A stretch of 12,251 nucleotides of DNA from Actinomycetota bacterium (GTDB lineage Bacteria > Actinomycetota > Actinomycetes > S36-B12 > UBA10799). This document shows positions 1 through 7,164 of this stretch, piece after piece. The stretch lies in contig DMNR01000138.1 of the NCBI GenBank assembly GCA_003452655.1, positions 1-12,251 on the forward strand. Reading direction: 5' to 3'. The notes under the pieces are model-generated. The model did no database searches. It was given only the letters and a program-made list of their open reading frames with translations, and was not told where the DNA came from. A program made the translations under genes and the position numbers. Within the stretch, counting starts at the first letter, position 1. Each line of letters opens with the position of its first letter.

Positions 1-935
1 GTGGAGTCCAGGTTCCGCGGCATTCGAGTAGCGCGGGCACTGTCAAGGTACCCAGGTAGCGGAGCCTCCACGGGCTCCCAACGGCCTTCAGTCGCCGCAC
101 TCGCCCGGCGTCCCGCAACCTCACTGGTCGACAGAACCCGAACATCGGCACCTTCAAGATCTGAGTACTGGCCGGACGTCGTACGTGCTGCGGGCGCGTC
201 AACGTGTCGGCGCGCTCCACGGCTACGACGAGCAGCCGAACTACGTCGCCCACTGCTGCGCTGTGACGAACCACGCCGAGCCTGCGAGCTGCGCGGCTCC
301 TCAGATGAGCGCCGTTCCCCTTCATCTGCGAACTCCTCAGAGCTCGACTCACGGCTGGCACGACGACGATCCTTGCGGGCCGCACTAACAGAAGCGGCCT
401 GCGTCTGGCGACGGGACGCGTACCAGAACGCAGCGAGCCCGCCCGCAGGAAGCAAAGCGAGCATCAGGGGTACGACGCCCATGACAAGCAGCACTAATCC
501 GATAACCGAAAGGCCTGCAAGCACTTGTTGGACCTGGCGACGACGCTGGCTTGCCGTGTTGCGGGCATGCGACTGGGCTCGGAGGCGACGAACATGGCGT
601 AGGTGATCTTCGGTGGCAGACCCTTCGAATGGATCCACGCCGTGATCAAGGTGCTGGTCAATCGGAGAGATTTCCTCGTCATCGAGTGAAACCCGATCGT
701 GGACCCGCGACCGCGCACCAGCGACGGTCACGTCAACGTCGTGGCGTGCGCGGCTGACTCCCCGGCTCACGCGGCGACGCTCGAGTGCACGCATGGCGCG
801 GTGGAAGGTCAGAGTCGTTCTGTGTTCGGCGTTTCGTTCATGGCGGCGAAGCCATTGGGGGACGAGAACTACCGCCCAAAGAAGAATGACCGCTGCGTAA
901 ACCAACCCGGTGAGCACGTGCCACAGCGTAGACAA
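1..935 (-). CDS. glpR: GlpR-like two-TM division membrane protein (C-terminus cut by window)
   Basis: This frame is open for about 311 codons and runs off the left edge without a stop. It opens with a hydrophobic helix (about residues 7-26, ending LLWAVVLVPQWLRRHE). A charged segment (about 30-135) follows, then a second hydrophobic stretch (about 137-172). A long Arg/Ser-rich region leads to a C-terminal WEPVEAPLPGYLDSARA motif followed by RMPRNLDS. This plan, and the place downstream of galU, moeA-like and rimJ, match actinobacterial Rv0996-type proteins. The Corynebacterium member, GlpR, is the membrane receptor of the gephyrin-like protein Glp. The TTG start at 935 was chosen because it places the first helix at the N-terminus as in the family. 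No good Shine-Dalgarno is visible, and a GTG at 917 is an alternative. The frame reaches back to a stop at 989-987. The rimJ stop lies 55 bp upstream, so it is probably in the same operon. The function is inferred from family and context. Confidence 0.8.
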   Translation of the reverse strand, partial: MSTLWHVLTGLVYAAVILLWAVVLVPQWLRRHERNAEHRTTLTFHRAMRALERRRVSRGVSRARHDVDVTVAGARSRVHDRVSLDDEEISPIDQHLDHGVDPFEGSATEDHLRHVRRLRAQSHARNTASQRRRQVQQVLAGLSVIGLVLLVMGVVPLMLALLPAGGLAAFWYASRRQTQAASVSAARKDRRRASRESSSEEFADEGERRSSEEPRSSQARRGSSQRSSGRRSSAARRSRGARRHVDAPAARTTSGQYSDLEGADVRVLSTSEVAGRRASAATEGRWEPVEAPLPGYLDSARATRMPRNLDS

Positions 936-990
936 ACGTGACCGGTCGCACAGGCTTTTGCTGCGGTGTTTCCGATTTTCTTGGCGTTAC

Positions 991-1656
991 TCAGCTGTTA
1001 TCGGCCAGGTTCGAGGCCTGACTCATCGAATGGGATTCAAAGTCGGCTGTTCGACTTGCGTCAGCTGCTGCCAGATAGCGCCTGAGCAGGCCACCAGGAA
1101 CCTCTTCAGCTGTGATCGCGAACGTCTGATGATCACGCCAGTCTCCGTCGATGTGGAGGTACCGCTCGCGAATTCCTTCGTAGCGGAAGCCGAGCTTCTC
1201 AACTACTCGGCGGGAGGCGGAATTCTCGGGACGAAGGTTTATCTCGACACGGTGGAGGCCGAGTGTGAAGAAGCAGTAGTCGGTACCAAGCGCAACCGCA
1301 GTGGGGGCAATCCCGTGCCCCGCGAACTGCTTATCGACCCAATAGCCAGCATGCGCGCTGCGCAGCGAGCCGTACGCAATGCCGCCGACCGTCAACTGCC
1401 CGATCAGCCGATCCTGGTACGTAATCACCCAGGGCAGCGTCCGTCCTGCGCGCGCCTCGGCCCTCAGAGACCGCGCCATCGCCGCAAACGTGGGCGGAAC
1501 GTCGACGTTACCCATTGGCGATGTGGCATCCCAAGGCGTCAGCCAGTCTCGGTTTCGATTTCGCACCGTGCGCCAGGCATTGCCGTCACGCAGCCTGATG
1601 CTGCGCAAGCCAATCGGTCCGCTGCTCAGCGTGGGAGTCGGCGAAGGGTTGATCAT
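991..1656 (-). CDS. rimJ: RimJ-type GNAT N-acetyltransferase
   Basis: A 221-residue GCN5-related acetyltransferase of the RimJ/RimL group, which transfers acetyl from acetyl-CoA to protein N-termini; its substrate here is unknown. The N-terminus (IGLRSIRLRDGNAWRTVR, residues 15-32) is the usual first strand and helix. The acetyl-CoA pyrophosphate loop is seen as QFAGHGIA at 110-117, after the GYWVD strand. The motif ASRRVVEKLGFRYEG near the C-terminal third is typical of RimJ. The frame stays open upstream to 1752, but the ATG at 1656 is preferred. It overlaps the stop of the upstream gene as ATGA and gives a family-sized protein, so translation is probably coupled. Its place between the MoeA-like and GlpR-like genes is the actinobacterial arrangement (Rv0994-Rv0996). 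Acetylation of a divisome component is possible but unsupported by sequence. Confidence 0.9.
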   Translation of the reverse strand: MINPSPTPTLSSGPIGLRSIRLRDGNAWRTVRNRNRDWLTPWDATSPMGNVDVPPTFAAMARSLRAEARAGRTLPWVITYQDRLIGQLTVGGIAYGSLRSAHAGYWVDKQFAGHGIAPTAVALGTDYCFFTLGLHRVEINLRPENSASRRVVEKLGFRYEGIRERYLHIDGDWRDHQTFAITAEEVPGGLLRRYLAAADASRTADFESHSMSQASNLADNS

Positions 1657-2891
1657 TCGCGATCCAGCCGGATGACCGCCACTTCTTCGTGAGCGGGAAG
1701 CGCGGTCGCCGCTTCCGGCACGATGACTAGCGCGTTGGCCCGGAAGAGCCACAGAGCTGCTTCGTCTGCCGGTTCGTGCAACACCGTGACCAATGCACGC
1801 TGCGAGGTTGAATCAAGCCGGACGATCGCCGGAAAGAACTCGCGTCGGCCGCCGCGGCTCTCAATCTGATCTGTGAGGTTCGCCCTGACTACTGGGCGGA
1901 AGAGCGACCCTCGACCGGCCAAAGCGGCAATGATTGGCCGAACGGCGACCTCGAAGCCCACAAACGCAGCCAAAGGTGTGCGGCCAACCGTGACGACGGG
2001 TATTTGATCTTCACCGAGCGTCCCGAGTCCGATTGCTGGGCCCGGTTCGAGTTGACAGTATTCGAGGTCTTCGCAGCCAGCCTCCTTGAGCGCGGCTGCC
2101 ACCAATCCCTCGCCTGGATGTGGTTCGCCATCGTCCTCTCCGACCACAACAATCAGGTCAGCCCGAACAAGTTGGTCCTCGATGGTTCGCGCAAGAGCCT
2201 GACGATCTCGTCGGCACGGACCTCCACGAAACGTCGTCGCACCAGCCTGATCACCAGCGGCCGTCAGCATTACCGAAACGGAGTCATGGACGAGTCCGGA
2301 AGTCAAGGCCCTCGTCGTGTCCACCAGTTCGTCGCCAACGGTGACCACGACGACGCGAGGTTGGGGGTGGACGGAGACCCGGGCGTGACCTGCGGTCGCT
2401 ACTGCGGCCAGTTCGCGATCGAGCAGACGCGTACCAGCTGGAACTACAGCTGCACCGATCTGCCGGTGACTACCCGTCCGAATCACACCGCTGCCTACAG
2501 TGACGGCCTGCACGATCTCAACTTCACTTGAATCATCCGCTCTGCGCACAGCTGCAATCGCAACTACGGCATTCGTTCCCTCGGGCATGAGTGCGCCCGC
2601 GCCGACTTGTACCGCCTGACCAGGCGTCACTTCGTTATCGCTCGCGTATCCCTGGTTCACGACATCTACGACCCCAAGCGTGACCGTGCTTGCGTCACTC
2701 GCTCCGATCACCGAATCCGCGGCCACCGCATAGCCATCACACGCAGCGCCGTCGAAGCTCGGGATCGGGTAAGCGGCGGTCACGTCAGACGCTGCCACAC
2801 ATCCGCGAGACTCGCGCAACGAAAGGTCCAACGGGTCCAGCGGGCTGGCCAATGCAATCGCCGCCTGTAACTGCTGTTCAACGCTTCTCAC
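1653..2891 (-). CDS. glp: MoeA/gephyrin-like protein, probable Glp divisome component
   Basis: A 412-residue protein with the full MoeA/gephyrin architecture: an N-terminal linker and domain with FDGAACDGYAV (46-56), a beta-barrel domain (about 60-160), the MPT-binding domain III (about 178-325) and a C-terminal domain IV (about 335-412). Genuine MoeA inserts molybdate into adenylylated molybdopterin. Here DGYA and GDEL (186-189) survive, but other catalytic motifs have decayed. DSN has become DSV (203-205), the SGG-S-G-D loop reads VGEDDGEPHPG (250-260), KPG-P has become EPGPAIG (282-288), and GLPGNPVSA reads TVGRTPLAA (301-309). The product is therefore probably not a working molybdotransferase. 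It resembles Glp of Corynebacterium (MoeA1, Rv0994, in M. tuberculosis), which binds FtsZ. The GTG start lies 38 bp after galU, and the stop overlaps rimJ by 4 bp. Genome annotation would usually call it moeA. The fold is certain; the divisome role is inferred. Confidence 0.88.
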   Translation of the reverse strand: MRSVEQQLQAAIALASPLDPLDLSLRESRGCVAASDVTAAYPIPSFDGAACDGYAVAADSVIGASDASTVTLGVVDVVNQGYASDNEVTPGQAVQVGAGALMPEGTNAVVAIAAVRRADDSSEVEIVQAVTVGSGVIRTGSHRQIGAAVVPAGTRLLDRELAAVATAGHARVSVHPQPRVVVVTVGDELVDTTRALTSGLVHDSVSVMLTAAGDQAGATTFRGGPCRRDRQALARTIEDQLVRADLIVVVGEDDGEPHPGEGLVAAALKEAGCEDLEYCQLEPGPAIGLGTLGEDQIPVVTVGRTPLAAFVGFEVAVRPIIAALAGRGSLFRPVVRANLTDQIESRGGRREFFPAIVRLDSTSQRALVTVLHEPADEAALWLFRANALVIVPEAATALPAHEEVAVIRLDRE

Positions 2892-2929
2892 GATCAGATC
2901 CCGCCTATTGGTCCTGCACGGTGCCGGGC

Positions 2930-3850
2930 CTACCGGCGATGTTCGTCCACAAATTCAGTGAGCCAGTCAAGGAATGGGCCAGACAACTGCTCATCTTCGC
3001 TTGCCAGAATCACATTTGCCTTCAGATACGACAGCTTGTCGCCTGTGTCGTAACGCCGACCATCGAAGATGACGGCGTGAACTCCGCCACCATCCTGTGG
3101 GGGCATCTTCGCCAACTCGAGAAGTGCGTCGGTCAGTTGAATTTCCCCTCCCCGTCCCGGTTTCGTCTGGGCGAGCACTTCAAAAACCGCGGGGTCGAGC
3201 AGGTAACGACCGATGATCACCAGGTTCGATGGCTCCTCTCCCGCCGGCGGCTTCTCGACTAGATCGGTGACCTTGACGACACCTTCGGTTGATGTCGCTT
3301 CAACTGCGGCGCAGCCGTACATGTGCACCGACTGTCGGGGAACCTCCATGAGGCACAGGACACTGCCGCCGTGCTCCTCGCGAACCGCATTCATCACGGG
3401 AAGGATCTGATCCCGCACGTCGATCAAGTCGTCTCCCAACAGAACCGCAAAAGGTACGTCGCCGACGTGGGCCCGGGCACACAAGACCGCGTGGCCGAGG
3501 CCGAGCGGTTCGCCTTGGCGTACGTAGTGCACCTGCCCAAGCTCGGCGGACTCGATCACCGAGGCCAACCGGCCCTCATCCCCCTTCGCCTCGAGCGCCG
3601 CCTCGAGGGCGGGTGCGCGATCGAAATGGTCTTCGATCGAGTTCTTGTTCCTGCCGTTGATGATCAACACGTCGGAGAACCCGGCTGCTACCGCCTCTTC
3701 GACCACATATTGAATCGCTGGTTTGTCGACCACAGGCAGCATTTCTTTGGGCTGAGCCTTCGTGGCGGGCAAGAAACGAGTTCCTAGGCCGGCCGCCGGA
3801 ATCACAGCCTTGGTCACGGGTCCGGGTGAGTTACTGTCGAGCTTCGCCAT
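2930..3850 (-). CDS. galU: UTP-glucose-1-phosphate uridylyltransferase
   Basis: A 306-residue GalU, of the usual family length. It makes UDP-glucose from UTP and glucose-1-phosphate for cell-envelope glycans, trehalose and glycogen. The nucleotide-binding signature GLGTRFLPATKAQPKEMLP starts at residue 21 and includes the catalytic region Arg25/Lys31. It is followed by VVDKPAIQY and the family's GRNKNSIEDHFD segment. Further marks are LLGDDL (metal-binding Asp), VEKP and the GGEIQLTDAL motif, which in GalU contacts the sugar. The ATG at 3850 gives a complete N-terminus. It is the first gene of the operon with glp, rimJ and glpR, and diverges from the 5-FCL gene across 55 bp. No clear Shine-Dalgarno precedes the ATG, so it may be leaderless. 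The assignment is firm. Confidence 0.97.
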   Translation of the reverse strand: MAKLDSNSPGPVTKAVIPAAGLGTRFLPATKAQPKEMLPVVDKPAIQYVVEEAVAAGFSDVLIINGRNKNSIEDHFDRAPALEAALEAKGDEGRLASVIESAELGQVHYVRQGEPLGLGHAVLCARAHVGDVPFAVLLGDDLIDVRDQILPVMNAVREEHGGSVLCLMEVPRQSVHMYGCAAVEATSTEGVVKVTDLVEKPPAGEEPSNLVIIGRYLLDPAVFEVLAQTKPGRGGEIQLTDALLELAKMPPQDGGGVHAVIFDGRRYDTGDKLSYLKANVILASEDEQLSGPFLDWLTEFVDEHRR

Positions 3851-3856
3851 ACCCCG

Positions 3857-3862
3857 ACCCTA
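3857..3862 (-). promoter_or_regulatory. Candidate -10 element for a leaderless galU operon
   Basis: Reading on the minus strand, TAGGGT fits the actinobacterial -10 pattern TANNNT. It ends six bases before the galU ATG, so transcription could begin at or next to the start codon. The lack of a Shine-Dalgarno in the 55-bp galU/5-FCL divergent gap agrees with a leaderless message. No convincing -35 was found. Confidence 0.35.
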
Positions 3863-3905
3863 ACCGGATCTCGGGCGATGAGTCCCATTCGCGCTTGGAG
3901 GTGTC

Positions 3906-4463
3906 GTGGATAAACCTGCGATCCGAGCGCAATTGTTGGCCAAGAGACGCGAGCGGGCGGCCCGTGAAACCGCAACCCAACGGTCCCAACGAGCCTCCCT
4001 GATTGCACAGCAATGCCTCGCTCTTTCAGATGTCGCCCGCATTTGCGATGCGGGGAATTTGGTGACGAGCTACGAGGCACTGACCTCCGAACCACCGACT
4101 GACACCCTCAACGAGGCACTGGTTGCTGCTGGTGCCCGGGTTGCCGTTCCCGTCCATGTCGTCGATGGGGAAACCCTCGACGACATGCGATGGATTGACC
4201 TCACGTCCCGCCAGGTGCTCGCGATGAACACAGAGGCACTCCTGGCACTTGGGGTAGCGGTCGTCTTCACACCCGCGCTGGCGATCGGCCGTGATGGCTC
4301 CAGACTCGGCAAGGGCAAGGGCTACTACGACAAGTTCTTCTCGCAATTACCCCAATTTCCTCGTGGACCGTTGCGCGTAGGCATCGTTGAGCCGACTTCG
4401 GTCTTCGACACTCTCCCAACAGAGGAACACGACGAAGTCCTCGATACCTACGTGGCTGGGTGA
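3906..4463 (+). CDS. 5-formyltetrahydrofolate cyclo-ligase family protein
   Basis: A 185-residue 5-FCL (MTHFS) that converts 5-formyl-THF to 5,10-methenyl-THF using ATP, so recovering a storage or inhibitory folate. The family's ATP/substrate-binding loop is intact as GSRLGKGKGYYD (131-142). The C-terminal P-E--D--LD region appears as LPTEEHDEVLDT. The N-terminal helix carries the usual Lys/Arg pattern (KPAIRAQLLAKRR). It starts at a GTG preceded by GGAGG at 3897-3901, with a slightly short 4-base spacer. It diverges from galU, as in M. tuberculosis (Rv0992c/Rv0993), and converges on the FluC operon 44 bp away. In M. tuberculosis the fmdB-like gene Rv0991c follows directly; here it lies about 2.7 kb downstream. 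Function is assigned by family; I do not use a symbol because naming varies. Confidence 0.93.
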   Translation: MDKPAIRAQLLAKRRERAARETATQRSQRASLIAQQCLALSDVARICDAGNLVTSYEALTSEPPTDTLNEALVAAGARVAVPVHVVDGETLDDMRWIDLTSRQVLAMNTEALLALGVAVVFTPALAIGRDGSRLGKGKGYYDKFFSQLPQFPRGPLRVGIVEPTSVFDTLPTEEHDEVLDTYVAG

Positions 4464-4487
4464 GACTGCGGTTCATCGGGCGGATTG

Positions 4488-4525
4488 GGGTCGCCGCTCA
4501 GGCAGGCTTACCCGAGCAGCGACCC
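4488..4525. terminator. Candidate bidirectional terminator hairpin between convergent operons
   Basis: GGGTCGC (4488-4494) pairs perfectly with GCGACCC (4519-4525). After one mismatch, GCTC (4496-4499) pairs with GAGC (4514-4517), leaving a 14-base loop. It lies just after the 5-FCL stop and includes the last codons of the first FluC gene, so it could end transcripts from both sides. There is no T-run, which is common in actinobacterial hairpin terminators, so the call is tentative. Confidence 0.4.
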
Positions 4526-4897
4526 AAGTGCATATCCGACGGTCGCCAGTGTGAACCCCAGGAGCACTGAGCCAAGCGCGTACATCGTTCCGGTCCATCG
4601 CAGCGGGCGTCGGCTCAAGTCATAGATCTGCGAGGTCCAGCCACTGAACGTGGTGAGAGCTCCACAGAAGCCGGTGCCGATCATCGTTGACGCGAAGTGC
4701 CACGGTGTCGAGCCACCTGCTGCCAGGGTCAAGCTCAATCCGGTAACGAAACCAAGGATCAGCGAGCCGGCTTGGTTGACCACGAACGTTCCGTACGGCC
4801 ATGAAGTGCCGCGTCGGCGAATCATGAAGCGATCGACTGCGAACCTGGTCGGCGCACCGATCGCAGCACCGATCATGACTGCCACCCACACAATCAT
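4508..4897 (-). CDS. crcB: FluC/CrcB fluoride channel subunit (second of tandem pair)
   Basis: A 129-residue four-helix membrane protein of the FluC (CrcB) family. These dual-topology dimers let cytoplasmic fluoride leave the cell. Family marks are GAPTRF near the N-terminus (14-19), YGTFVVNQAGS with the pore-lining Asn41, and the break in helix three, GFCGALTTFS (76-85), next to the central Na+ site. The partner's usual GG before the TTFS motif reads GA here. The start ATG is 3 bp after the upstream fluC stop, and GAGGGG at about 7 bases upstream serves as ribosome binding site. Adjacent fluC genes generally encode subunits of opposite topology that form a heterodimer. That is the likely case here but was not tested. 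It is the last gene of the ABC-exporter operon. Confidence 0.92.
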   Translation of the reverse strand: MIVWVAVMIGAAIGAPTRFAVDRFMIRRRGTSWPYGTFVVNQAGSLILGFVTGLSLTLAAGGSTPWHFASTMIGTGFCGALTTFSGWTSQIYDLSRRPLRWTGTMYALGSVLLGFTLATVGYALGSLLG

Positions 4898-4900
4898 GGT

Positions 4901-5392
4901 TTACCCCTCGTCCTCAGTGAGGGTGTCTTCATCATCTTCCGAAGCCGATTCGACCGCAGGCAATTCTCGGGCGAACAACCTTCGCCCGAGAGCCATTCCA
5001 AGTACGACGAGCAGCACACCAGCCACCAGCGAACCAAACATATACAGCACCGCCATCGGGATCCGCCCGGCGAGGACCAGCCCATGGGTTTCGACCATGT
5101 AGGTCGAAAACGTGGTGTATCCACCGAGCACGCCGGTAACGAAGAACGGTCTCAGGCGGCGGGCGAAATTGCTCGCCCCAGGATCGGGAGCCAGCGCGGA
5201 GGCGGCCTCAATCACCACACCCAGGATAAATGCCCCCGTGAGGTTGATGAGGAACGTCGCCACCGGCCATTGGTCCGTTGCGCTTGGCAGCAGCAGACCA
5301 ATTCCGTAACGTGCACTCGCGCCGATCACACCGCCAATCGCGACCGCAACGAAGAGGTCAAGGTCTCGCCGATGGTGGCTAACGTCACGCAT
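4901..5392 (-). CDS. crcB: FluC/CrcB fluoride channel subunit with acidic tail (first of tandem pair)
   Basis: A 163-residue FluC family channel subunit, longer than the usual 120-130 residues. The core has GASARYG (24-30), ATFLINLTGAF (45-55) with pore Asn50, and the canonical GGYTTFSTYMVE from residue 90. The extra length is an N-terminal basic leader (residues 1-12, HHRR) and a C-terminal acidic tail rich in Glu/Asp (about 145-163) that likely stays in the cytoplasm. The start ATG overlaps the end of the permease gene by 8 bp (ATGCGTGA), so it is probably translationally coupled. With the following fluC gene it likely forms a heteromeric fluoride channel. No fluoride riboswitch was recognised upstream of the operon. 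Confidence 0.92.
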   Translation of the reverse strand: MRDVSHHRRDLDLFVAVAIGGVIGASARYGIGLLLPSATDQWPVATFLINLTGAFILGVVIEAASALAPDPGASNFARRLRPFFVTGVLGGYTTFSTYMVETHGLVLAGRIPMAVLYMFGSLVAGVLLVVLGMALGRRLFARELPAVESASEDDEDTLTEDEG

Positions 5393-6134
5393 CTCGGCGT
5401 TCGAACACGAGGTAACCGGCGACCGTCAGCACGGCTACCCAGACGCCAAAGACGAATCCGTTCCGAGCCATGTCAGTGCCGGCTACGAATGCGGTGCCGG
5501 ATGAGAACGGGAGCACGTCGACGATCCACGGGGCATAGCCGCTGAGCAGGGATCCGATCAGAGTCTCGACAACCGCGGCGAAGGCCAACGGAATGATCAC
5601 CCCGAGCGCCAGAATTCGGGTAATGACGGTGATCGCGAAGACGATTAAGCAGAAGCCGATGAGGTAGATACACGTCCGAACGAGATATGCGCCGAAAGAT
5701 GCGACTGAGTCAGCTTGGAGCTGCGAGTTCCCTCTGAGAACCAGGTAGGCAAGCACTGTCGCGACAAGAAAACTGACGACCACGACTGCGCAGCAGACGA
5801 TGACCTTTGCGATGAAGATGGGCGTCCGTTTGGGAAACTCCGTGAGCGTTAGCCGGATCGTGCCGTTGCGGTACTCCTGGCCAAATGCCTGGGCGGCAAG
5901 CGTCCCGAGCAACACAAGGACGATGAGGTTGGTTGTTGCAGATCCAACGCTCGCCGACAACGACAGATCGAACGCGGGCACGTCGCCATTCCCGGCACTC
6001 GAACTGATCGATCCGACTGCGGCTGAAAGTAGAAACGCGAGCGCCGTCGAAACAACTATCGCGCAGCCCACGAGAATCCAGGTGGAGCGAATTGACGAGA
6101 TCCGGCGCCACTCGTAGCGAATCGCACTTGTCAT
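5385..6134 (-). CDS. ABC-2 type transporter permease
   Basis: A 249-residue integral membrane protein with about six hydrophobic segments: residues about 18-42, 68-85, 108-133, 150-175, 177-200 and 225-243. It has the ABC-2 export permease pattern, including the cytoplasmic coupling stretch GQEYRNGTIRLTLTEFPKR after helix two, which is typical of BcrB/NatB-like permeases. The start ATG overlaps the ATPase stop as ATGA, and GGAGGG lies 8 bases upstream, within the ATPase gene. It pairs with the upstream ATPase to form a half-size exporter dimer. The substrate cannot be told from sequence; related systems export peptides, antibiotics or lipids, or serve in resistance. Linkage to fluC genes is noted but does not by itself imply fluoride transport by the ABC protein. 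Confidence 0.88.
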   Translation of the reverse strand: MTSAIRYEWRRISSIRSTWILVGCAIVVSTALAFLLSAAVGSISSSAGNGDVPAFDLSLSASVGSATTNLIVLVLLGTLAAQAFGQEYRNGTIRLTLTEFPKRTPIFIAKVIVCCAVVVVSFLVATVLAYLVLRGNSQLQADSVASFGAYLVRTCIYLIGFCLIVFAITVITRILALGVIIPLAFAAVVETLIGSLLSGYAPWIVDVLPFSSGTAFVAGTDMARNGFVFGVWVAVLTVAGYLVFERRDA

Positions 6135-7045
6135 GACTGATGCCCTCCGGTCGCATACTCCTGCGAGCCGCTCGTGAGTTCGAGGAACACTTCTTCCAGA
6201 CTCGCCGTCCGTCGCGTCAGTTCATACACGGCGACACCGTTGGAGAACGCGACTTCCCCGACCTGTCGGGGGTCTGCAACCTGGACAGCGAGCCCGTCAT
6301 CTCCATCCGGAGTTGTGGCGATTCCGATAGCCGTGAGCGCCTGGGCAAGTCGCTGCGGGTCCGCTGCTCGAACTAGAACGTCATTGCGCGTACTTCGATT
6401 CACGAAGTCTGACACCGGTTCATCAGCAATCAGCGTGCCACGCGAAATCACCACCACATGTTCAGCCATCTGTTGCATCTCGGTCAGCAGGTGGCTGGAC
6501 ACGAAAACTACGTTGCCCGAACTCGCGTAGAAGCGAAGGAAATCGCGCAGCCACTGAATCGACTGCGGGTCCAGACCATTGGCGGGCTCATCGAGGAGTA
6601 GCACCCTGGGGTTGGCAAGGATCGCTCCCGCCAGACCCAGCCGCTGACCCATTCCCAACGAGAATGTCTTGGGACGCTTCTTGGCCTCTGACGCCAGTCC
6701 GACGAGATCGAGAACCTCGTCCACCCTCGAATCCGGAATGTTCGCCTCAGCCCCAAGCATGCGCAGGTGTGCCCGCGCCGTTCGGTTTGGGTTGAAGAAG
6801 CGCGCGTCGAGGTGAGCGCCCACGACCTTGGTCGCGTGTTTATGTTCAGTGAGCTTCTTGCCATCCCACTTGGTCTGGCCCTCACCTCGGTCCAGGCCCA
6901 GCATCAAGCGCATTGTGGTCGACTTACCGGATCCGTTCGGTCCAAGAAAGCCCGTCACCACGCCTGGTTCGAGGGTGAATGTCAGATCATTAACGGCCGT
7001 CTTCGAACCGAAGACTTTGGTTAGCCCGATCGCTTCTACGCTCAC
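6131..7045 (-). CDS. ABC transporter ATP-binding protein (exporter type)
   Basis: A 304-residue ATPase of the BcrA/CcmA-like exporter class, first gene of the operon. Walker A is GPNGSGKST (35-43), the ABC signature is SLGMGQRL (129-136), Walker B is VLLLDEPANGLDP (148-160), and the H-loop histidine is His185. At the Q-loop the sequence reads GAHLDARFFNPNRTA (76-90) without the usual Gln. Acidic residues at this site are common in this actinobacterial subgroup, so activity is expected. After residue about 215 there is a C-terminal regulatory or dimerisation extension seen in export ATPases. It starts at a GTG preceded by AAGGG. It diverges from fmdB across about 119 bp and is coupled to its permease by a 4-bp overlap. 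The substrate is unknown. Confidence 0.94.
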   Translation of the reverse strand: MSVEAIGLTKVFGSKTAVNDLTFTLEPGVVTGFLGPNGSGKSTTMRLMLGLDRGEGQTKWDGKKLTEHKHATKVVGAHLDARFFNPNRTARAHLRMLGAEANIPDSRVDEVLDLVGLASEAKKRPKTFSLGMGQRLGLAGAILANPRVLLLDEPANGLDPQSIQWLRDFLRFYASSGNVVFVSSHLLTEMQQMAEHVVVISRGTLIADEPVSDFVNRSTRNDVLVRAADPQRLAQALTAIGIATTPDGDDGLAVQVADPRQVGEVAFSNGVAVYELTRRTASLEEVFLELTSGSQEYATGGHQS

Positions 7046-7095
7046 GGTTGGTCCCTTCTGCGCTTTGGCCGGAGCGTAGTCGAATCGCAGGCACG

Positions 7096-7101
7096 TATTC
7101 T
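7096..7101 (+). promoter_or_regulatory. Candidate -10 hexamer for the fmdB transcript
   Basis: TATTCT in the 119-bp divergent region matches the actinobacterial -10 pattern TANNNT and would give a leader of about 57 bases. The base 17 upstream has no good TTGACA-like -35. The call rests on one hexamer and is weak. Confidence 0.25.
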
Positions 7102-7164
7102 TTGCGGCGAGAACGCAAACTCGTCACAACCCAGCAACATCCATCCAGCGAATGAGGAGCCCCC

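Noticed and set aside
1..606. Plus-strand 201-codon frame rich in Arg and Ser
   Set aside because: It is antisense to the GlpR-like gene, has no family resemblance, and its composition reflects the reverse complement of that gene.
910..1692. Plus-strand 260-codon frame
   Set aside because: It lies opposite rimJ, which has clear acetyltransferase motifs; the plus frame has none.
2004..2531. Plus-strand 175-codon frame
   Set aside because: Antisense shadow of the MoeA-like gene, with no domain or ribosome binding site.
7046..7164. Fluoride riboswitch upstream of the ABC/FluC operon
   Set aside because: I looked for the conserved crcB-motif core on the minus strand and did not find it; only a chance GGATGG string is present.
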